A stretch of DNA of 64,000 nt from Paractinoplanes durhamensis (GTDB lineage: Bacteria > Actinomycetota > Actinomycetes > Mycobacteriales > Micromonosporaceae): contig NZ_BOML01000018.1 in the NCBI RefSeq assembly GCF_016862175.1, positions 1 to 64,000 of the forward strand. Direction: 5' to 3'. Position 1 is the stretch's first letter. Every line of letters begins with the position of its first letter. A program made the position numbers and the translations under genes. Shown piece by piece: positions 53,715 through 64,000 of this stretch. The notes below the pieces were generated by a model. The model was not told the origin of the DNA. It saw only the letters and a program-made list of their open reading frames with translations, and made no database searches.

Positions 53715-54881
53715 GTGGAGCAGCAGGAGAGCACCCCGCAGCGGCGTCCGGGCCGCGCCGCCCGGCCGGTCGGCCACGTGCTGCGCATCCCGATCTACAT
53801 GAACGGGTCGATGCTGCTGCTCGCGGCGCTCGTCACGGTGGTCTACGGCAACTGGGTCCGCGCCGAGCTCGACCTGCCCGACCCGGTGGGCTACCTGGTC
53901 GGCCTGGCCTTCGTGGTCTGCCTGCTCGGCTCGGTGCTGCTGCACGAGCTGGGCCACGCGCTGACCGCCCGCCGCTACCGCATCGGGGTCCGCGGCATCA
54001 CCCTCGAGCTGCTCGGCGGGTGGACCGAGATGGACCGCGACGCCCCCACACCGAAGGTCGACGCCCTGGTCAGCCTGGCCGGCCCGGCGGTGTCGCTGGT
54101 GCTCGGCGGGCTCGCCACCGCGGCCACCCTGGCGCTGCCCGACCGCACCCTGGCCGACCAGGTGGCGTTCCAGCTGGCCGCCAGCAACCTGCTGGTCGCG
54201 CTCTTCAACGTGCTGCCGGGCCTGCCGCTGGACGGTGGCCGGGCGCTGCGGGCCGGGCTGTGGGCGCTGATCCGGGACCGTAACCGGGCCACCGAGGCGG
54301 CCGCCTGGTCCGGCCGGATCATCGCGTTCGTCTGCCTGGTGGCGGCGATCTGGCTCTACCGGGCCGAGTTCGTCACGCTGTTCGGGCTGGCGTTCGTCAT
54401 CCTGGTCGTCTTCACCCTGTGGCAGGGCGCCGGCCAGTCGATCCGGCTGGCCCGGATGACCCGCCGGTTCCCCCTGGTCGACCTGGCCACGATGGCCCGC
54501 CCGCTGCTGACCGTGCCGGCCGGCACCCCGCTCGGCGAGGCCCAGCGGCGCCGCTCCGAGGACCCGAGACCGAACGTGGTGCTGGCCGTCACCGACTCGG
54601 CCGGTAATCTCACCGCACTGGTCGACCCGGTCGCCGCCGAGCGGGTTCCGGTCGACCGTCGCCCGTGGGTGGCCGTGGACTCCGTGTCCCGCTCCCGCGA
54701 CGCGGTGCCCGCGCTGCCGCTCGGGCTCAGCGGCGAGCAGGTGGTGCGCGCTCTGCAGGCCCAGCCGGCCGGGCAGTACGTGGTCACCTCGGGCGAGGAC
54801 GTGGTGGGTGTGCTCCGGGTCGGCGATGTCGCCGAGGTGCTGGAGCCGCGCCGGCCACGCACCCCACGAGGCATGAAGTAG
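53715..54881 (+). CDS. Site-2-type M50 metalloprotease (Rip3-like)
   Basis: The 388-residue membrane protease has the zinc motif LLHELGHALTARR in an early helix, and NVLPGLPLDGGRALRAGLW with the third ligand Asp. Six membrane segments are visible. The C-terminal 150 residues form a soluble, CBS-like domain. Such proteases cleave membrane-bound anti-sigma factors or similar substrates inside the membrane. The start GTG follows a leaderless -10. It lies between the RecB-like nuclease and trmI, which are neighbours in mycobacteria. Confidence 0.9.
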   Translation: MEQQESTPQRRPGRAARPVGHVLRIPIYMNGSMLLLAALVTVVYGNWVRAELDLPDPVGYLVGLAFVVCLLGSVLLHELGHALTARRYRIGVRGITLELLGGWTEMDRDAPTPKVDALVSLAGPAVSLVLGGLATAATLALPDRTLADQVAFQLAASNLLVALFNVLPGLPLDGGRALRAGLWALIRDRNRATEAAAWSGRIIAFVCLVAAIWLYRAEFVTLFGLAFVILVVFTLWQGAGQSIRLARMTRRFPLVDLATMARPLLTVPAGTPLGEAQRRRSEDPRPNVVLAVTDSAGNLTALVDPVAAERVPVDRRPWVAVDSVSRSRDAVPALPLGLSGEQVVRALQAQPAGQYVVTSGEDVVGVLRVGDVAEVLEPRRPRTPRGMK

Positions 54882-55847
<966 letters not shown>

Positions 55848-55945
55848 CGGTCCTCGCACAAGCGATGTGACTCGGGCCGCTGGATTCGGGTAGCTTCCAA
55901 GGCGGCCTGAAACCACGGGAGGCCGCGCTACCGGGGGAGGATGGG

Positions 55946-56545
55946 GTGGGAGCGATGAGTTCTCCGCCGTTCGGCGGCAGTAACGAGATGCCGGCGGTCT
56001 TCCCGGACTGGTCTCCTTACCAGGATCTCGATTCGGCGGCCCGGGCCTACCTGCGCGACCCCGAGGTGGCGCTGGACGCCCTCTTCGGCGTCCTGCGCGG
56101 CGCCTCGGTGCTGTGTTTCACCCTTGAGCGCTTCGTCAACGAGGTCAACGGTGTCTGGCAGGAGGTCGTCATCTGTGACGGCAGCCGCCTCGTGCTGTGG
56201 CACGGTGAGGATGTGGCGCCCGGGGACGGCCCGGTCGGCTCGATGACCTCGTCGTTGCGGGTGGTGCCGCTGTCGACGGTGACCGAGGTGGGCTGCCGGC
56301 GGCGGCTCACCCGCACCTCGACCGGGCAGGCCCGGGTCGACAGTATCGACGTCTACCTGCTGCTCAGCTCGATCGACGACGCCGTCCCGCCGCCCGGCAT
56401 GGACGAGGGCGAGGGCCGGAGCGCGCTGCGGCACGACGCGCTGCGCTTCGGCAAGACCCTGGACGACGGCGGTCCGGGGCAGATCGCCCGTCTTGAGGAG
56501 TTCTCCCGAGTTGTTGCCTCGTTGGTGGGCCGACCCACCCTGTGA
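55946..56545 (+). CDS. Conserved hypothetical protein downstream of trmI
   Basis: The 199-residue protein has no motif I recognise. It holds YQDLDSAARAYLRDPEVALDALFGVLRGASVLCFTLERFVNEVNGVWQEVVICDGSRLVLWHGED, a beta-rich core with a middle loop, and RLTRTSTGQARVDSIDVYLLL. The start may be GTG 55946 (five bases after GGGGGAGG) or ATG 55955. It may belong to the trmI transcript, after a gap of about 100 nt. Function unknown. Confidence 0.75.
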   Translation: MGAMSSPPFGGSNEMPAVFPDWSPYQDLDSAARAYLRDPEVALDALFGVLRGASVLCFTLERFVNEVNGVWQEVVICDGSRLVLWHGEDVAPGDGPVGSMTSSLRVVPLSTVTEVGCRRRLTRTSTGQARVDSIDVYLLLSSIDDAVPPPGMDEGEGRSALRHDALRFGKTLDDGGPGQIARLEEFSRVVASLVGRPTL

Positions 56546-56633
56546 GGCTCGTTTCGGGCATGTGACATTTTCCGCGAATCCGCGTCGCCCGGCAAAGGTT
56601 TTCGCGCGCCGGATGCGTACTTCGGGAAGGTTG

Positions 56634-56930
56634 TCAGCCGGCGTCGGGGCCGGCGACCTCGACGTCGTCGGCGGACCGCACCACGTGGATGCAGTCGCCG
56701 GGGCACTCCTTGGCCGAGTCGATCACTTCGAGGCGTAGACGAGCCGGCACGCCGACCCGTGCGCCAGGGGATTGTCGCAGCTCACCGGCCGGATCCTTGA
56801 CGTAAGCAAGGCCGTCGATGTCGAACTCGAAGACCTCCGGTGCGTACTGCACGCAGAGCCCGTCCCCGGTGCACAGATCCTGATCCACCCAGACCTGCAA
56901 CTCGTCCGTCACGGTCTCCGCCGACAACAC
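56634..56930 (-). CDS. Ferredoxin (3Fe-4S/4Fe-4S type)
   Basis: The 98-residue protein has DQDLCTGDGLCVQYAPEVFEFDIDGLAYV and CPGDCIHVV, the pattern of small actinobacterial ferredoxins with a C-x5-C ... C-P motif. These pass electrons to cytochromes P450 or other oxidoreductases. It is divergent from ARC. AGGAGG is 3 nt from the GTG at 56930 and 6 nt from a TTG at 56927, so the TTG may be the real start. No P450 is nearby. Confidence 0.88.
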   Translation of the reverse strand: MLSAETVTDELQVWVDQDLCTGDGLCVQYAPEVFEFDIDGLAYVKDPAGELRQSPGARVGVPARLRLEVIDSAKECPGDCIHVVRSADDVEVAGPDAG

Positions 56931-57101
56931 GTACCTCCTGAAAATGGCCCCGGCCGACGGTACCGGATCCCTCCGACAACCAACTGGCCACTACTGACCG
57001 AATGGATCAAGACTCGGTGACGAGGGTGTTGCATGGGTCGAAATCCCGGCCACAGCAGCTAGTGTTATCGCAAGACGTTCGAGCCCCCGGGGAGGTGGGA
57101 C

Positions 57102-58883
57102 GTGGCACGTAGCGACGAGGCGGATTCACGCGCCGCACGTTGGGAGAAAGAGGCCAACGATCTCTCCAGCCAGGTCGCGTTCCTGCAGGAGGAACTCGCC
57201 CTTGTTCGGCGAAAGTTGACCGAAAGCCCACGACACGTCCGGCAGCTCGAGGAACGGCTCGCGGCAACGCAGGCGCAGCTGGCCCGACTGACCGAGAACA
57301 ACGACCGGCTCGTGGCGACCCTCAAGGAAGCCCGGGCCCAGATCGTCACTCTCAAGGAAGAGATTGACCGGCTCGCCCAGCCGCCCAGCGGCTACGGCGT
57401 TTTCCTGGCAGCACATGAGGACGGCACGGTCGACGTGTTCACCGGCGGCCGCAAGCTGCGGGTGGCGGTCTCACCGTCGCTCGAGGTCGAGGAGCTCCAG
57501 CGCGGGCAGGAAGTCCTGCTCAACGACGCGCTGAATGTCGTCGACGCGTTCGGGTTCGAGCGCAGTGGCGAGGTTGTCCTGCTCAAGGAGGTCCTGTCCG
57601 GGCCGAACGGGGAGCGTGGCGACCGGGCCCTCGTGGTCTCGCACGCCGACGAGGAGCGCATCGTGTTCCTCGCCGACTCGCTCGACATCGCGAAGCTGCG
57701 TGCGGGCGACTCGCTCATGATCGAGCCCCGCTCGGCGTATGCGTACGAGCGGATCCCGAAGAGCGAGGTCGAGGAGCTCGTCCTGGAGGAGGTGCCCGAC
57801 GTCGACTACACCGACATCGGTGGCCTGCACTCCCAGATCGAGCAGATCCGCGACGCGGTCGAGCTGCCGTTCCTGCATGCCGACCTGTTCCGGGAGCACC
57901 AGCTGCGCCCGCCGAAGGGCATCCTGCTCTACGGCCCGCCCGGCTGCGGCAAGACCCTGATCGCGAAGGCGGTGGCCAACTCGCTGGCCAAGAAGATCGC
58001 CGAGCGGCGTGGCGAGGAGAAGCACACCAGCTACTTCCTCAACATCAAGGGCCCGGAGCTTCTGAACAAATACGTGGGTGAGACCGAGCGGCACATCCGC
58101 CTGGTCTTCCAGCGGGCTCGGGAGAAGGCCGGCGAGGGCACCCCGGTGATCGTGTTCTTCGACGAGATGGACTCGATCTTCCGGACCCGCGGCTCGGGTG
58201 TCTCCAGCGACGTGGAAAACACGATCGTGCCTCAGCTCCTCAGCGAGATCGACGGCGTCGAGGGCCTGGAGAACGTGATCGTGATCGGCGCGTCCAACCG
58301 GGAAGACATGATCGACCCGGCGATCCTGCGGCCCGGCCGTCTCGACGTGAAGATCAAGATCGAGCGTCCGGACGCCGAGGCGGCGAAGGACATCTTCGCC
58401 AAGTACATCCTGGCCGGCCTGCCGCTCTCGACCGACGATCTGATCGAGCACGGCAACGACCGCGACGTCACGGTGGCCGCGATGATCGAGGCCGTTGTCC
58501 TGCGGATGTACACGGAAAGCGAGGAGAACCGCTTCCTGGAGGTCACCTACGCGAACGGTGACAAGGAAGTCCTGTACTTCAAGGACTTCAACTCCGGCGC
58601 GATGATCCAGAACATCGTGGACCGCGGCAAGAAGATGGCGATCAAGGAGTTCCTCACCTCCGGGAAGAAGGGGCTGCGCCTGCAGCACCTGCTCGATTCC
58701 TGCGTCGACGAGTTCCGGGAGAACGAGGACCTGCCCAACACGACCAACCCGGACGACTGGGCCCGCATCTCCGGCAAGAAGGGCGAGCGGATCGTCTACA
58801 TCCGCACGCTCGTCTCCGGTGGCAAGGGCGCCGAGGCCGGCCGCTCGATCGAGACGGCCAGCAACACCGGTCAGTACCTGTAG
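57102..58883 (+). CDS. arc: Proteasome-associated AAA ATPase (ARC/Mpa)
   Basis: The 593-residue ATPase recognises Pup and unfolds pupylated proteins into the 20S core. It has an N-terminal coiled coil (about 15-85), the OB domains (about 90-235), and one AAA module with Walker [16 protein letters not shown] (about 277) and Walker [13 protein letters not shown]. The C-terminus ends GQYL; the penultimate Tyr is the gate-opening residue. GTG start with GGGGAGG seven bases upstream. The terminator after it is strong, so dop, pup and prcBA need their own promoters. Confidence 0.95.
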   Translation: MARSDEADSRAARWEKEANDLSSQVAFLQEELALVRRKLTESPRHVRQLEERLAATQAQLARLTENNDRLVATLKEARAQIVTLKEEIDRLAQPPSGYGVFLAAHEDGTVDVFTGGRKLRVAVSPSLEVEELQRGQEVLLNDALNVVDAFGFERSGEVVLLKEVLSGPNGERGDRALVVSHADEERIVFLADSLDIAKLRAGDSLMIEPRSAYAYERIPKSEVEELVLEEVPDVDYTDIGGLHSQIEQIRDAVELPFLHADLFREHQLRPPKGILLYGPPGCGKTLIAKAVANSLAKKIAERRGEEKHTSYFLNIKGPELLNKYVGETERHIRLVFQRAREKAGEGTPVIVFFDEMDSIFRTRGSGVSSDVENTIVPQLLSEIDGVEGLENVIVIGASNREDMIDPAILRPGRLDVKIKIERPDAEAAKDIFAKYILAGLPLSTDDLIEHGNDRDVTVAAMIEAVVLRMYTESEENRFLEVTYANGDKEVLYFKDFNSGAMIQNIVDRGKKMAIKEFLTSGKKGLRLQHLLDSCVDEFRENEDLPNTTNPDDWARISGKKGERIVYIRTLVSGGKGAEAGRSIETASNTGQYL

Positions 58884-58905
58884 CGACACCGGTAGCGACA
58901 AGAGG

Positions 58906-58943
58906 CCGCGGGCGGAGGGGATCACCCTTCCGCCCGCGGTTTC
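58906..58943 (+). terminator. Strong terminator after ARC gene
   Basis: A stem of about 15 bp (58906-58920 with 58925-58939, one G-T pair) has a 4-nt loop and is followed by TTTC. Confidence 0.8.
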
Positions 58944-58955
58944 GTTGCACCGGGC

Positions 58956-60242
58956 ATGACCGCCCCCATTCCGGTACGCCTCGGCTGGCTGGACGCGCTC
59001 CGCGGCTACGCCGCCCTGACCGTCGTCTGCTTCCACCTGAGCCCGCTCGTGCTCGGCAGCGAGCGGCACCTCGCGGTCATGCGCCACATCGACCTCGGGA
59101 AGTACGGCGTGCTGCTGTTCTTCCTGGTCTCCGGCTACGTCATCCCGATGTCGCTGGAGAAGCACGGCAGCCTGCGCCGCTTCTGGATCGGCCGGCTCTG
59201 CCGGATCTACCCGGCCTACCTCTTCGCGATCGCCCTCGTCGCGGTCCTCTGCGCGGCCGGCTGGATGACCTGGCCGGCCTCGCTGCGCCAGGAGACGGTC
59301 ACCGGCGTCCTCGCGCACGCCACGATGATGCCGGACCTGCTCGGCCAGCGCGGCGCCGTCCGGGTCTTCTGGACCCTCTCCTACGAGATGACGTTCTACC
59401 TGGTCGTCTCCGGGCTCTTCGCCTGGAAGTTGCACCGGCACAGCGCCTGGTGGGCGTCCGGGTTGGCAGTTCTGGCCTTCCTGGGGCCGCCCGACAACCT
59501 CTTCGGGGCCGACCCGGGGCAGCGGCGGACCACGGCGGCGGTCCTGGTCGTCGTGATCGGGCTCAGCGTCCTCGCGTACGTCAAGGATCGGTTTGTTCTT
59601 CTGGCCGGGACCGCCGGCATCGCGTTGCTGCTGCTGCCCGCGCTCAACGGCCACGACACGAAGAACAGCACGGTCGTCGCCTCCTGGCAGGGGCTGCTGC
59701 TGCTCGCGGTGATGTTCGCCGGCACCGTGGTCTACCGGTGGCAGCACGGGCAGCTCGGCCGCCGGCCGGCGGCCATCGCGCTGACGACGGTCACGCTGAG
59801 CGTCGTCGGTGCGCATTGGACACATCTGGGTACGACCGCGGCGCTGCGCGTCTGGGCGGCCAACGTCGGCGCCGTCGCGGTCACCTTCGCCCTCGCGTTC
59901 GCCATGCGAAACCGGCCGGTTCCGGCATTACTGACGTGGCTCGGCCGGATCAGCTACTCGCTGTACCTGCTGCACGCCGTACTGCTGTTCCAGGTCGTCC
60001 GGATCGTCCCGGATATCGGGAAGAGCGCCGGTGTGATCAGGGTCGCGGTCGGGCTCGCGTACGTGATCGTCGCTCTTGGGGTCGCCTGGGTCGCGTACCG
60101 CATGGTGGAAATCCCGGGCCAGCGGCTCGGCCGGAAGCTGACCGCCCGGCTCGACCCGCGCCCGATTCCGGCCAGTTCGATCGCCACCCAGCGTGCCGCC
60201 ACCGCGACGGGGCAGGGGGAGAACGAGCGACAGAGCGTCTAG
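58956..60242 (+). CDS. Acyltransferase-3 family membrane protein
   Basis: The 428-residue protein has about ten membrane segments and the acyltransferase-3 signature: [22 protein letters not shown] with the key His, a [18 protein letters not shown] segment, [14 protein letters not shown], and [13 protein letters not shown] near the end. It would O-acylate a sugar, lipid or antibiotic; the target is unknown. It separates ARC from dop, where they are often closer. Its last bases form the -10 of the dop transcript. Confidence 0.88.
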   Translation: MTAPIPVRLGWLDALRGYAALTVVCFHLSPLVLGSERHLAVMRHIDLGKYGVLLFFLVSGYVIPMSLEKHGSLRRFWIGRLCRIYPAYLFAIALVAVLCAAGWMTWPASLRQETVTGVLAHATMMPDLLGQRGAVRVFWTLSYEMTFYLVVSGLFAWKLHRHSAWWASGLAVLAFLGPPDNLFGADPGQRRTTAAVLVVVIGLSVLAYVKDRFVLLAGTAGIALLLLPALNGHDTKNSTVVASWQGLLLLAVMFAGTVVYRWQHGQLGRRPAAIALTTVTLSVVGAHWTHLGTTAALRVWAANVGAVAVTFALAFAMRNRPVPALLTWLGRISYSLYLLHAVLLFQVVRIVPDIGKSAGVIRVAVGLAYVIVALGVAWVAYRMVEIPGQRLGRKLTARLDPRPIPASSIATQRAATATGQGENERQSV

Positions 60243-60245
60243 GCT
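60240..60245 (+). promoter_or_regulatory. -10 hexamer TAGGCT for the dop transcript
   Basis: TAGGCT starts with the TAG stop of the acyltransferase gene and lies 6 nt before an ATG at 60252. That ATG opens a 14-codon leader, not dop itself. Confidence 0.55.
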
Positions 60246-60251
60246 CGATAC

Positions 60252-60296
60252 ATGAGCAGCAGCGGCGTTGTCTGGGCGGGCGGAGTGGTCGCATGA
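60252..60296 (+). CDS. 14-residue leaderless leader peptide coupled to dop
   Basis: The frame reads [14 protein letters not shown] and stops at TGA, which overlaps the ATG of dop (ATGA). The start is 6 nt after TAGGCT with no Shine-Dalgarno, the layout of a leaderless mRNA. Translation of this leader would carry ribosomes to the dop start. It is too short to carry a known domain. Confidence 0.45.
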   Translation: MSSSGVVWAGGVVA

Positions 60297-61810
60297 GTGT
60301 TCGGCGAATTATGGGCACCGAGGTCGAGTACGGCATTTCGGTCCCGGGGCAGCCCGGCGCCAATCCGATGGTGACCTCCTCGCAGGTGGTCAACGCTTAC
60401 GGCGCCCGTCCCGAGCTCAATCGCGGGGGGCGCGCACGCTGGGATTACGAGGAGGAGTCGCCGCTTCGCGACGCTCGCGGATTCACCTACTCGGGCGCCG
60501 CCTACGACCCGGCCGACGCGCTCGCCGACGAGGACCTGGGCCTGGCCAACGTCATACTGACCAACGGCGCCCGGCTGTATGTGGATCACGCGCACCCGGA
60601 GTACAGCACGCCCGAGTGCACCAACCCGCTCGACGTCGTCAAGTGGGACAAGGCCGGCGAACGGGTCATGGCCGAGGCTGCCCGCCGGGCCGCGACGATC
60701 CCGGGCACCCACCGGATCCAGCTCTACAAGAACAACACCGACAACAAGGGCGCATCGTACGGGTCGCACGAGAACTACCAGATGCGCCGGCAGACCCCGT
60801 TCGCCGACATCGTCGCCCACCTCACGCCGTTCTTCGTGACCCGGCAGGTGTTCACCGGGGTCGGCCGGGTCGGCATCGGACAGGACGGCTCGGGGGCGGG
60901 CTTCCAGCTGTCGTCGCGCGCCGACTTCTTCGAGGTCGAGGTCGGCCTGGAGACGACGCTGAAGCGGCCGATCATCAACACCCGCGACGAGCCGCACGCG
61001 GACGCCGACAAGTACCGCCGGCTGCACGTCATCATCGGCGACGCCAACCTCTCCGAGATCGCCAGCTACCTCAAGATGGGCACCACCTCGCTGGTCCTCG
61101 CCATGATCGAGGAGAAGGTGTTCAGCGGTGACCTGGGCATCGCCGACCCGGTCAGCGAGCTCAAGTCGGTCAGCCACGACCCGACCCTCACGCACCTGAT
61201 CCGGCTCCGCGACGGCCGCCGGCTCACCGCCCTCGACCTGCAGTGGGCCTACTACGAGCGGGCCCGCGCGTTCGTCGACGAGCGGCAGGGCGACGACGCC
61301 GACGAGCAGACGGCGGACGTGCTGGACCGCTGGGAGGACGTGCTCGACAAGCTCGGCCGCGACCCGATGATCCTCTCCGACAGCCTCGACTGGGTGGCCA
61401 AGCTGCGGCTGCTCGAGGGCTACCGGGAGCGGGAAAACCTGACCTGGTCGTCGCCGAAGCTGCAGCTGGTCGACCTGCAGTACGCCGACGTCCGCCCGGA
61501 GAAGGGCCTCTACCACCGCCTGGTGGCCCGTGGCTCGATGAAGACGCTGCTCGAGGACGCCGACACCCAGGCGGCGATGTACGAGCCGCCGGTGGACACC
61601 AGGGCCTACTTCCGCGGTCGCTGCCTGGCGCAGTACGCGTCCGAAGTGGTCGCGGCCAGCTGGGACTCGGTGATCTTCGATGTGGGCCGGGAGTCGCTCG
61701 TCCGGGTGCCGATGATGGAACCCGAGCGGGGCACGAAGAAGCACGTCGGTGCGCTCTTCGACAAGTGTGAGAGCGCGAAGGACCTGCTCGAGGTCATTAC
61801 TTCGCGCTGA
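60293..61810 (+). CDS. dop: Deamidase/depupylase of Pup (Dop)
   Basis: The 505-residue enzyme is a glutamine-synthetase-like carboxylate-amine ligase relative. It starts [13 protein letters not shown] with the metal-binding Glu, holds a Dop-type loop (about 40-75), and has [11 protein letters not shown] and [30 protein letters not shown]. It deamidates Pup ending in Gln and removes Pup from substrates. As Pup here already ends in Glu, removal is probably its main task. ATG overlaps the leader's TGA. Confidence 0.95.
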   Translation: MSVRRIMGTEVEYGISVPGQPGANPMVTSSQVVNAYGARPELNRGGRARWDYEEESPLRDARGFTYSGAAYDPADALADEDLGLANVILTNGARLYVDHAHPEYSTPECTNPLDVVKWDKAGERVMAEAARRAATIPGTHRIQLYKNNTDNKGASYGSHENYQMRRQTPFADIVAHLTPFFVTRQVFTGVGRVGIGQDGSGAGFQLSSRADFFEVEVGLETTLKRPIINTRDEPHADADKYRRLHVIIGDANLSEIASYLKMGTTSLVLAMIEEKVFSGDLGIADPVSELKSVSHDPTLTHLIRLRDGRRLTALDLQWAYYERARAFVDERQGDDADEQTADVLDRWEDVLDKLGRDPMILSDSLDWVAKLRLLEGYRERENLTWSSPKLQLVDLQYADVRPEKGLYHRLVARGSMKTLLEDADTQAAMYEPPVDTRAYFRGRCLAQYASEVVAASWDSVIFDVGRESLVRVPMMEPERGTKKHVGALFDKCESAKDLLEVITSR

Positions 61811-61909
61811 GAAACGACCCGACCGGCGCGGCGTTTTGTCACAGGCGCGCGGTAGGTTTGCGATACCCGATGTTGTGCGACTTCGGGTGGCGGAGAAGGG
61901 GGACATCCC

Positions 61910-62125
61910 ATGGCAACCAGAGACACCGGTGGTCAGTCGCAGTCCGGCAAGAGCCGCAGCGGCGAGGAGGTCGAGGACGTCACCGTCGAGGCCAACCCGG
62001 AGGTAGCCGAGCGGCACGCCGAGATCACCGAGGACGTCGACGACCTCCTTGACGAGATCGACTCGGTCCTGGAGGAGAACGCGGAGGAGTTCGTCCGCGG
62101 TTACGTCCAGAAGGGCGGGGAGTAG
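61910..62125 (+). CDS. pup: Prokaryotic ubiquitin-like protein Pup, ending in GGE
   Basis: The 71-residue protein has a disordered N-terminus ([22 protein letters not shown]), the ARC-binding helix region ([32 protein letters not shown]), and ends in Gly-Gly-Glu (GAG) where mycobacteria have Gln. The encoded Glu can be used directly by the ligase PafA without deamidation. It is preceded by about 100 nt after dop, with GGGGG upstream of the ATG. Confidence 0.95.
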   Translation: MATRDTGGQSQSGKSRSGEEVEDVTVEANPEVAERHAEITEDVDDLLDEIDSVLEENAEEFVRGYVQKGGE

Positions 62126-62409
62126 AACCTTTTGTCCGGTCGGTAAGGGCCGGGCAACGGTTTCGCTTTCAGCCGAATTCGAGAGCATCGGCAGCGTCCG
62201 GGCGGCCCGTAAACGGGTCGTCCGGGCAATGCCTGGCGAAGCGTGGTCGCATTCGCCTGAGATGGGGCAAGCTGAGGCCCCGGGAGACCTTCAACACGTC
62301 GATCTTCTTCATCGCACCGGCCGCGTGCGCGGGATATTGTGCTTCAACTGCGACGGCGTCCTGTCGGGAATGCCGGAGCCGGTGCGATCACGTATCTGAA
62401 AGGAACCAC
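62126..62409 (+). pseudogene. Remnant of the endonuclease VII-type gene between pup and prcB
   Basis: In Streptomyces an endonuclease VII-domain gene sits between pup and prcB, as I recall. Here only the end survives: the frame (stop at 62397-62399) reads [17 protein letters not shown] then DGVL, close to the family signature [17 protein letters not shown]. The first His-Asp pair is already lost (DLLH for DHDH), and no upstream zinc Cys pair or start matches. It looks like a decayed gene. Confidence 0.55.
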
Positions 62410-63249
62410 GTGGCAAAGGACTTTGATCCATCCGGTCGGCTGCCGGATGTCTTCACCAATGCGGGGACGTCCTCCTTCACGCAGTTCCTGACCTATGCGG
62501 CCCCCGAGATGTTGCCCGGGCGTCGGCCGCTGCCGCCGGGCCTCGCGGGTGACCTGGCGCCGCACGGCACGACGATCGTGGCGATCGCGACCGCCGAGGG
62601 CGTGGTGATGGCGGGCGACCGCCGGGCCACCATGGGCAACCTCATCGCGAGCCGGGACATCGAGAAGGTGCACCCCGCCGATTCGTACTCGCTGATCGGC
62701 ATCGCCGGCACGGCCGGCATCGGCATCGAGCTGATGCGGCTGTTCCAGGTCGAGCTGGAGCACTACGAGAAGATCGAGGGCATCATGCTGTCCCTCGACG
62801 GCAAGGCGAACCGCCTGGCCGGGATGGTGCGCGGCAACCTCGGCGCGGCCATGCAGGGCCTCGCGGTGGTGCCGCTGTTCGCCGGCTACGACCTGTCGCC
62901 GACCGACCCGTCCAAGGCCGGGCGGATCTTCAGCTTCGACGTGGCCGGCGGCCTCTACGAGGAGACCGGGTACGACTCGATCGGCTCCGGCTCGCTGTTC
63001 GCCAAGTCGGCGCTGAAGAAGAAGTACCGGAAGGGCGTCAGCACCGAGGACGCCGTCCGGCTGGCCGTCGAGGCGCTCTACGACGCCGCCGACGACGACA
63101 CCGCGACCGGTGGACCGGACGTGACCCGCAAGATCTACCCGGTGGTCATGTCGGCCACCGCGCAGGGCACCCGCCGGCTGACCGAGGAAGAGATCACGGC
63201 GGTGGCCGAGCAGGTCGTCGCCGGCCGCATGGAGAACCCGGGCGGCTGA
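62410..63249 (+). CDS. prcB: 20S proteasome beta subunit
   Basis: The 279-residue proprotein has a 53-residue propeptide ending PHG, then the catalytic Thr54 of [23 protein letters not shown]. Asp and Lys partners lie in AGDRRA and RDIEKVHP. The C-terminus extends past the fold ([11 protein letters not shown]). It forms the proteolytic rings of the 20S core with PrcA. GTG start with AAAGGAA upstream. Confidence 0.95.
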   Translation: MAKDFDPSGRLPDVFTNAGTSSFTQFLTYAAPEMLPGRRPLPPGLAGDLAPHGTTIVAIATAEGVVMAGDRRATMGNLIASRDIEKVHPADSYSLIGIAGTAGIGIELMRLFQVELEHYEKIEGIMLSLDGKANRLAGMVRGNLGAAMQGLAVVPLFAGYDLSPTDPSKAGRIFSFDVAGGLYEETGYDSIGSGSLFAKSALKKKYRKGVSTEDAVRLAVEALYDAADDDTATGGPDVTRKIYPVVMSATAQGTRRLTEEEITAVAEQVVAGRMENPGG

Positions 63250-63301
63250 GTCCCCCTTGCACCGAGCTTTCATCTTCAGGGACGAGAGGGAGTAGCCAGC
63301 C

Positions 63302-64000
63302 GTGGCCATGCAGTTCTACGCATCACCCGAGCAGGTCCAGCGCGACCGCTCGGAGTACGCCCGTAAGGGCATCGCCCGCGGCCGTTCCGCCGTGGTGCTG
63401 ACCTACGAGGGCGGCATCCTGCTGGTCGCCGAGAACATCACCACGCTGCGCAAGATCAGCGAGATCTACGACCGGATCGGCTTCGCCGCGGTGGGCCGGT
63501 ACAACGAGTTCGAAAACCTGCGCCGGGCCGGCGTGCGGATGGCCGACCTCAACGGGTACAGCTACGACCGCCGCGACGTCACCGGCCGGGGCCTGGCGAA
63601 CGCGTTCACCCAGACCCTGGGTGCGATCTTCTCGGAGACCCAGAAGCCGTACGAGGTGGAGATCTGCATCGCGCAGGTCGGCGCCTCGCCGGAGGCCGAC
63701 GAGCTGTACCGGATCACCTACGACGGCTCGGTGATGGACGAGCCCGGCTTCATGGCGATGGGTGGCCAGGCCGAGGCGATCTCCACCGTGCTCCGCGAGG
63801 GGCACGACGAAGCGGCCGACCTGCCGACCGCTCTCGCGCTGGCCGCGAAGGCACTGGGCAGCGTCGGCGGGGAGAACGGCCAGACCCGCGAGCTGGAGGC
63901 CAAGCAGCTCGAGGTGGCGGTGCTGGACCGGCGGCGCAAGGGCCGCACGTTCCGGCGGATCGCCGGCACCGCGCTGACCACGCTGCTCGGCCACGGTTCC
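63302..64000 (+). CDS. prcA: 20S proteasome alpha subunit, 3' end outside window
   Basis: About 233 residues are visible and the frame is still open at the window end. It begins [35 protein letters not shown], the gating helix and start of the alpha fold, and has [24 protein letters not shown] and [20 protein letters not shown]. The GTG at 63302 or ATG at 63308 is the start; GGGAG lies upstream. The gene lies 50 nt after prcB, in the same transcript. Confidence 0.95.
   Translation, partial: MAMQFYASPEQVQRDRSEYARKGIARGRSAVVLTYEGGILLVAENITTLRKISEIYDRIGFAAVGRYNEFENLRRAGVRMADLNGYSYDRRDVTGRGLANAFTQTLGAIFSETQKPYEVEICIAQVGASPEADELYRITYDGSVMDEPGFMAMGGQAEAISTVLREGHDEAADLPTALALAAKALGSVGGENGQTRELEAKQLEVAVLDRRRKGRTFRRIAGTALTTLLGHGS

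Noticed and set aside
57471..59825. 784-codon minus-strand frame across ARC and the acyltransferase
   Set aside because: It runs through a strong terminator and is antisense to two clear genes. It has no family features.
60239..62188. 649-codon minus-strand frame across dop and pup
   Set aside because: Shadow of dop and pup; the low-complexity composition follows the complementary codons.

Overview
The window is chromosomal DNA of a high-GC actinomycete, most likely a member of the Micromonosporaceae (Actinoplanes-like). Codon third positions are almost all G or C. GTG and TTG starts are common. The gene set is actinobacterial: mycothiol ligase MshC, the Pup-proteasome genes, a DUF3090/SCO1664 pair and a SecA2. 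I see about 57 protein genes or gene remnants. I see no rRNA, tRNA, CRISPR array or prophage. One IS200/IS605-type TnpB element is present.

Layout. 1-10 kb: the 3' end of a very repetitive Pro/Gly/Ala-rich protein, a STAS-ATPase regulator, an ABC exporter, secA2, a winged-helix regulator, and a TnpB gene that abuts and closes that regulator's reading frame. 10-18 kb: a P-loop-degenerate uridine-kinase relative, a DksA/TraR zinc-finger protein, DUF72, a small three-repeat peptide paired with a JmjC/cupin oxygenase, and a compact four-gene minus-strand cassette built around an FtsK/EccC-like ATPase. 18-28 kb: MFS exporter, NYN-domain protein, a ClpC-type unfoldase with a HAIR-like operator, LysR, hemerythrin, M20 peptidase and housekeeping genes. 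28-40 kb: LLM oxidoreductase, histidine phosphatase, DUF3090 and SCO1664-family genes, then three apparently inserted accessory genes and a regulator remnant, then mshC, a repeat-rich 0.8 kb stretch, a secreted His/Asp-rich peptide, GntR, a PAC2-family protein and a phosphoribosyltransferase. 40-50 kb: CDP-alcohol phosphatidyltransferase, GNAT, AraC, SDR, membrane proteins, an APH(3')-like phosphotransferase, a HAD phosphatase and a MacB-type ABC exporter. 50-64 kb: a ribbon-helix-helix/DUF4097 operon with a striking operator, an atypical response regulator, a RecB-like nuclease, an M50 protease, trmI, a ferredoxin, and the proteasome locus ARC - acyltransferase - dop - pup - (endonuclease VII remnant) - prcB - prcA. 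The window ends inside prcA.

How the genes fit together. Protein quality control is the main theme: a ClpC-like unfoldase, a PAC2-family protein, and the Pup system with its ATPase, depupylase and 20S subunits. From memory, the order of the RecB-like nuclease, trmI, ARC, dop, pup and prcBA, with mshC, PAC2, DUF3090 and the phosphatase nearby, resembles the M. tuberculosis Rv2109c-Rv2135c region. This suggests an old conserved neighbourhood with lineage-specific insertions. Many genes carry a TAnnnT hexamer 6-8 nt before the start codon and no Shine-Dalgarno, which predicts leaderless transcripts. The most unusual items are the repeat-peptide/JmjC pair, the FtsK-linked cassette, the response regulator that has lost its phospho-acceptor Asp, the TGACGTCA operator array, and a short leaderless leader ORF coupled to dop.
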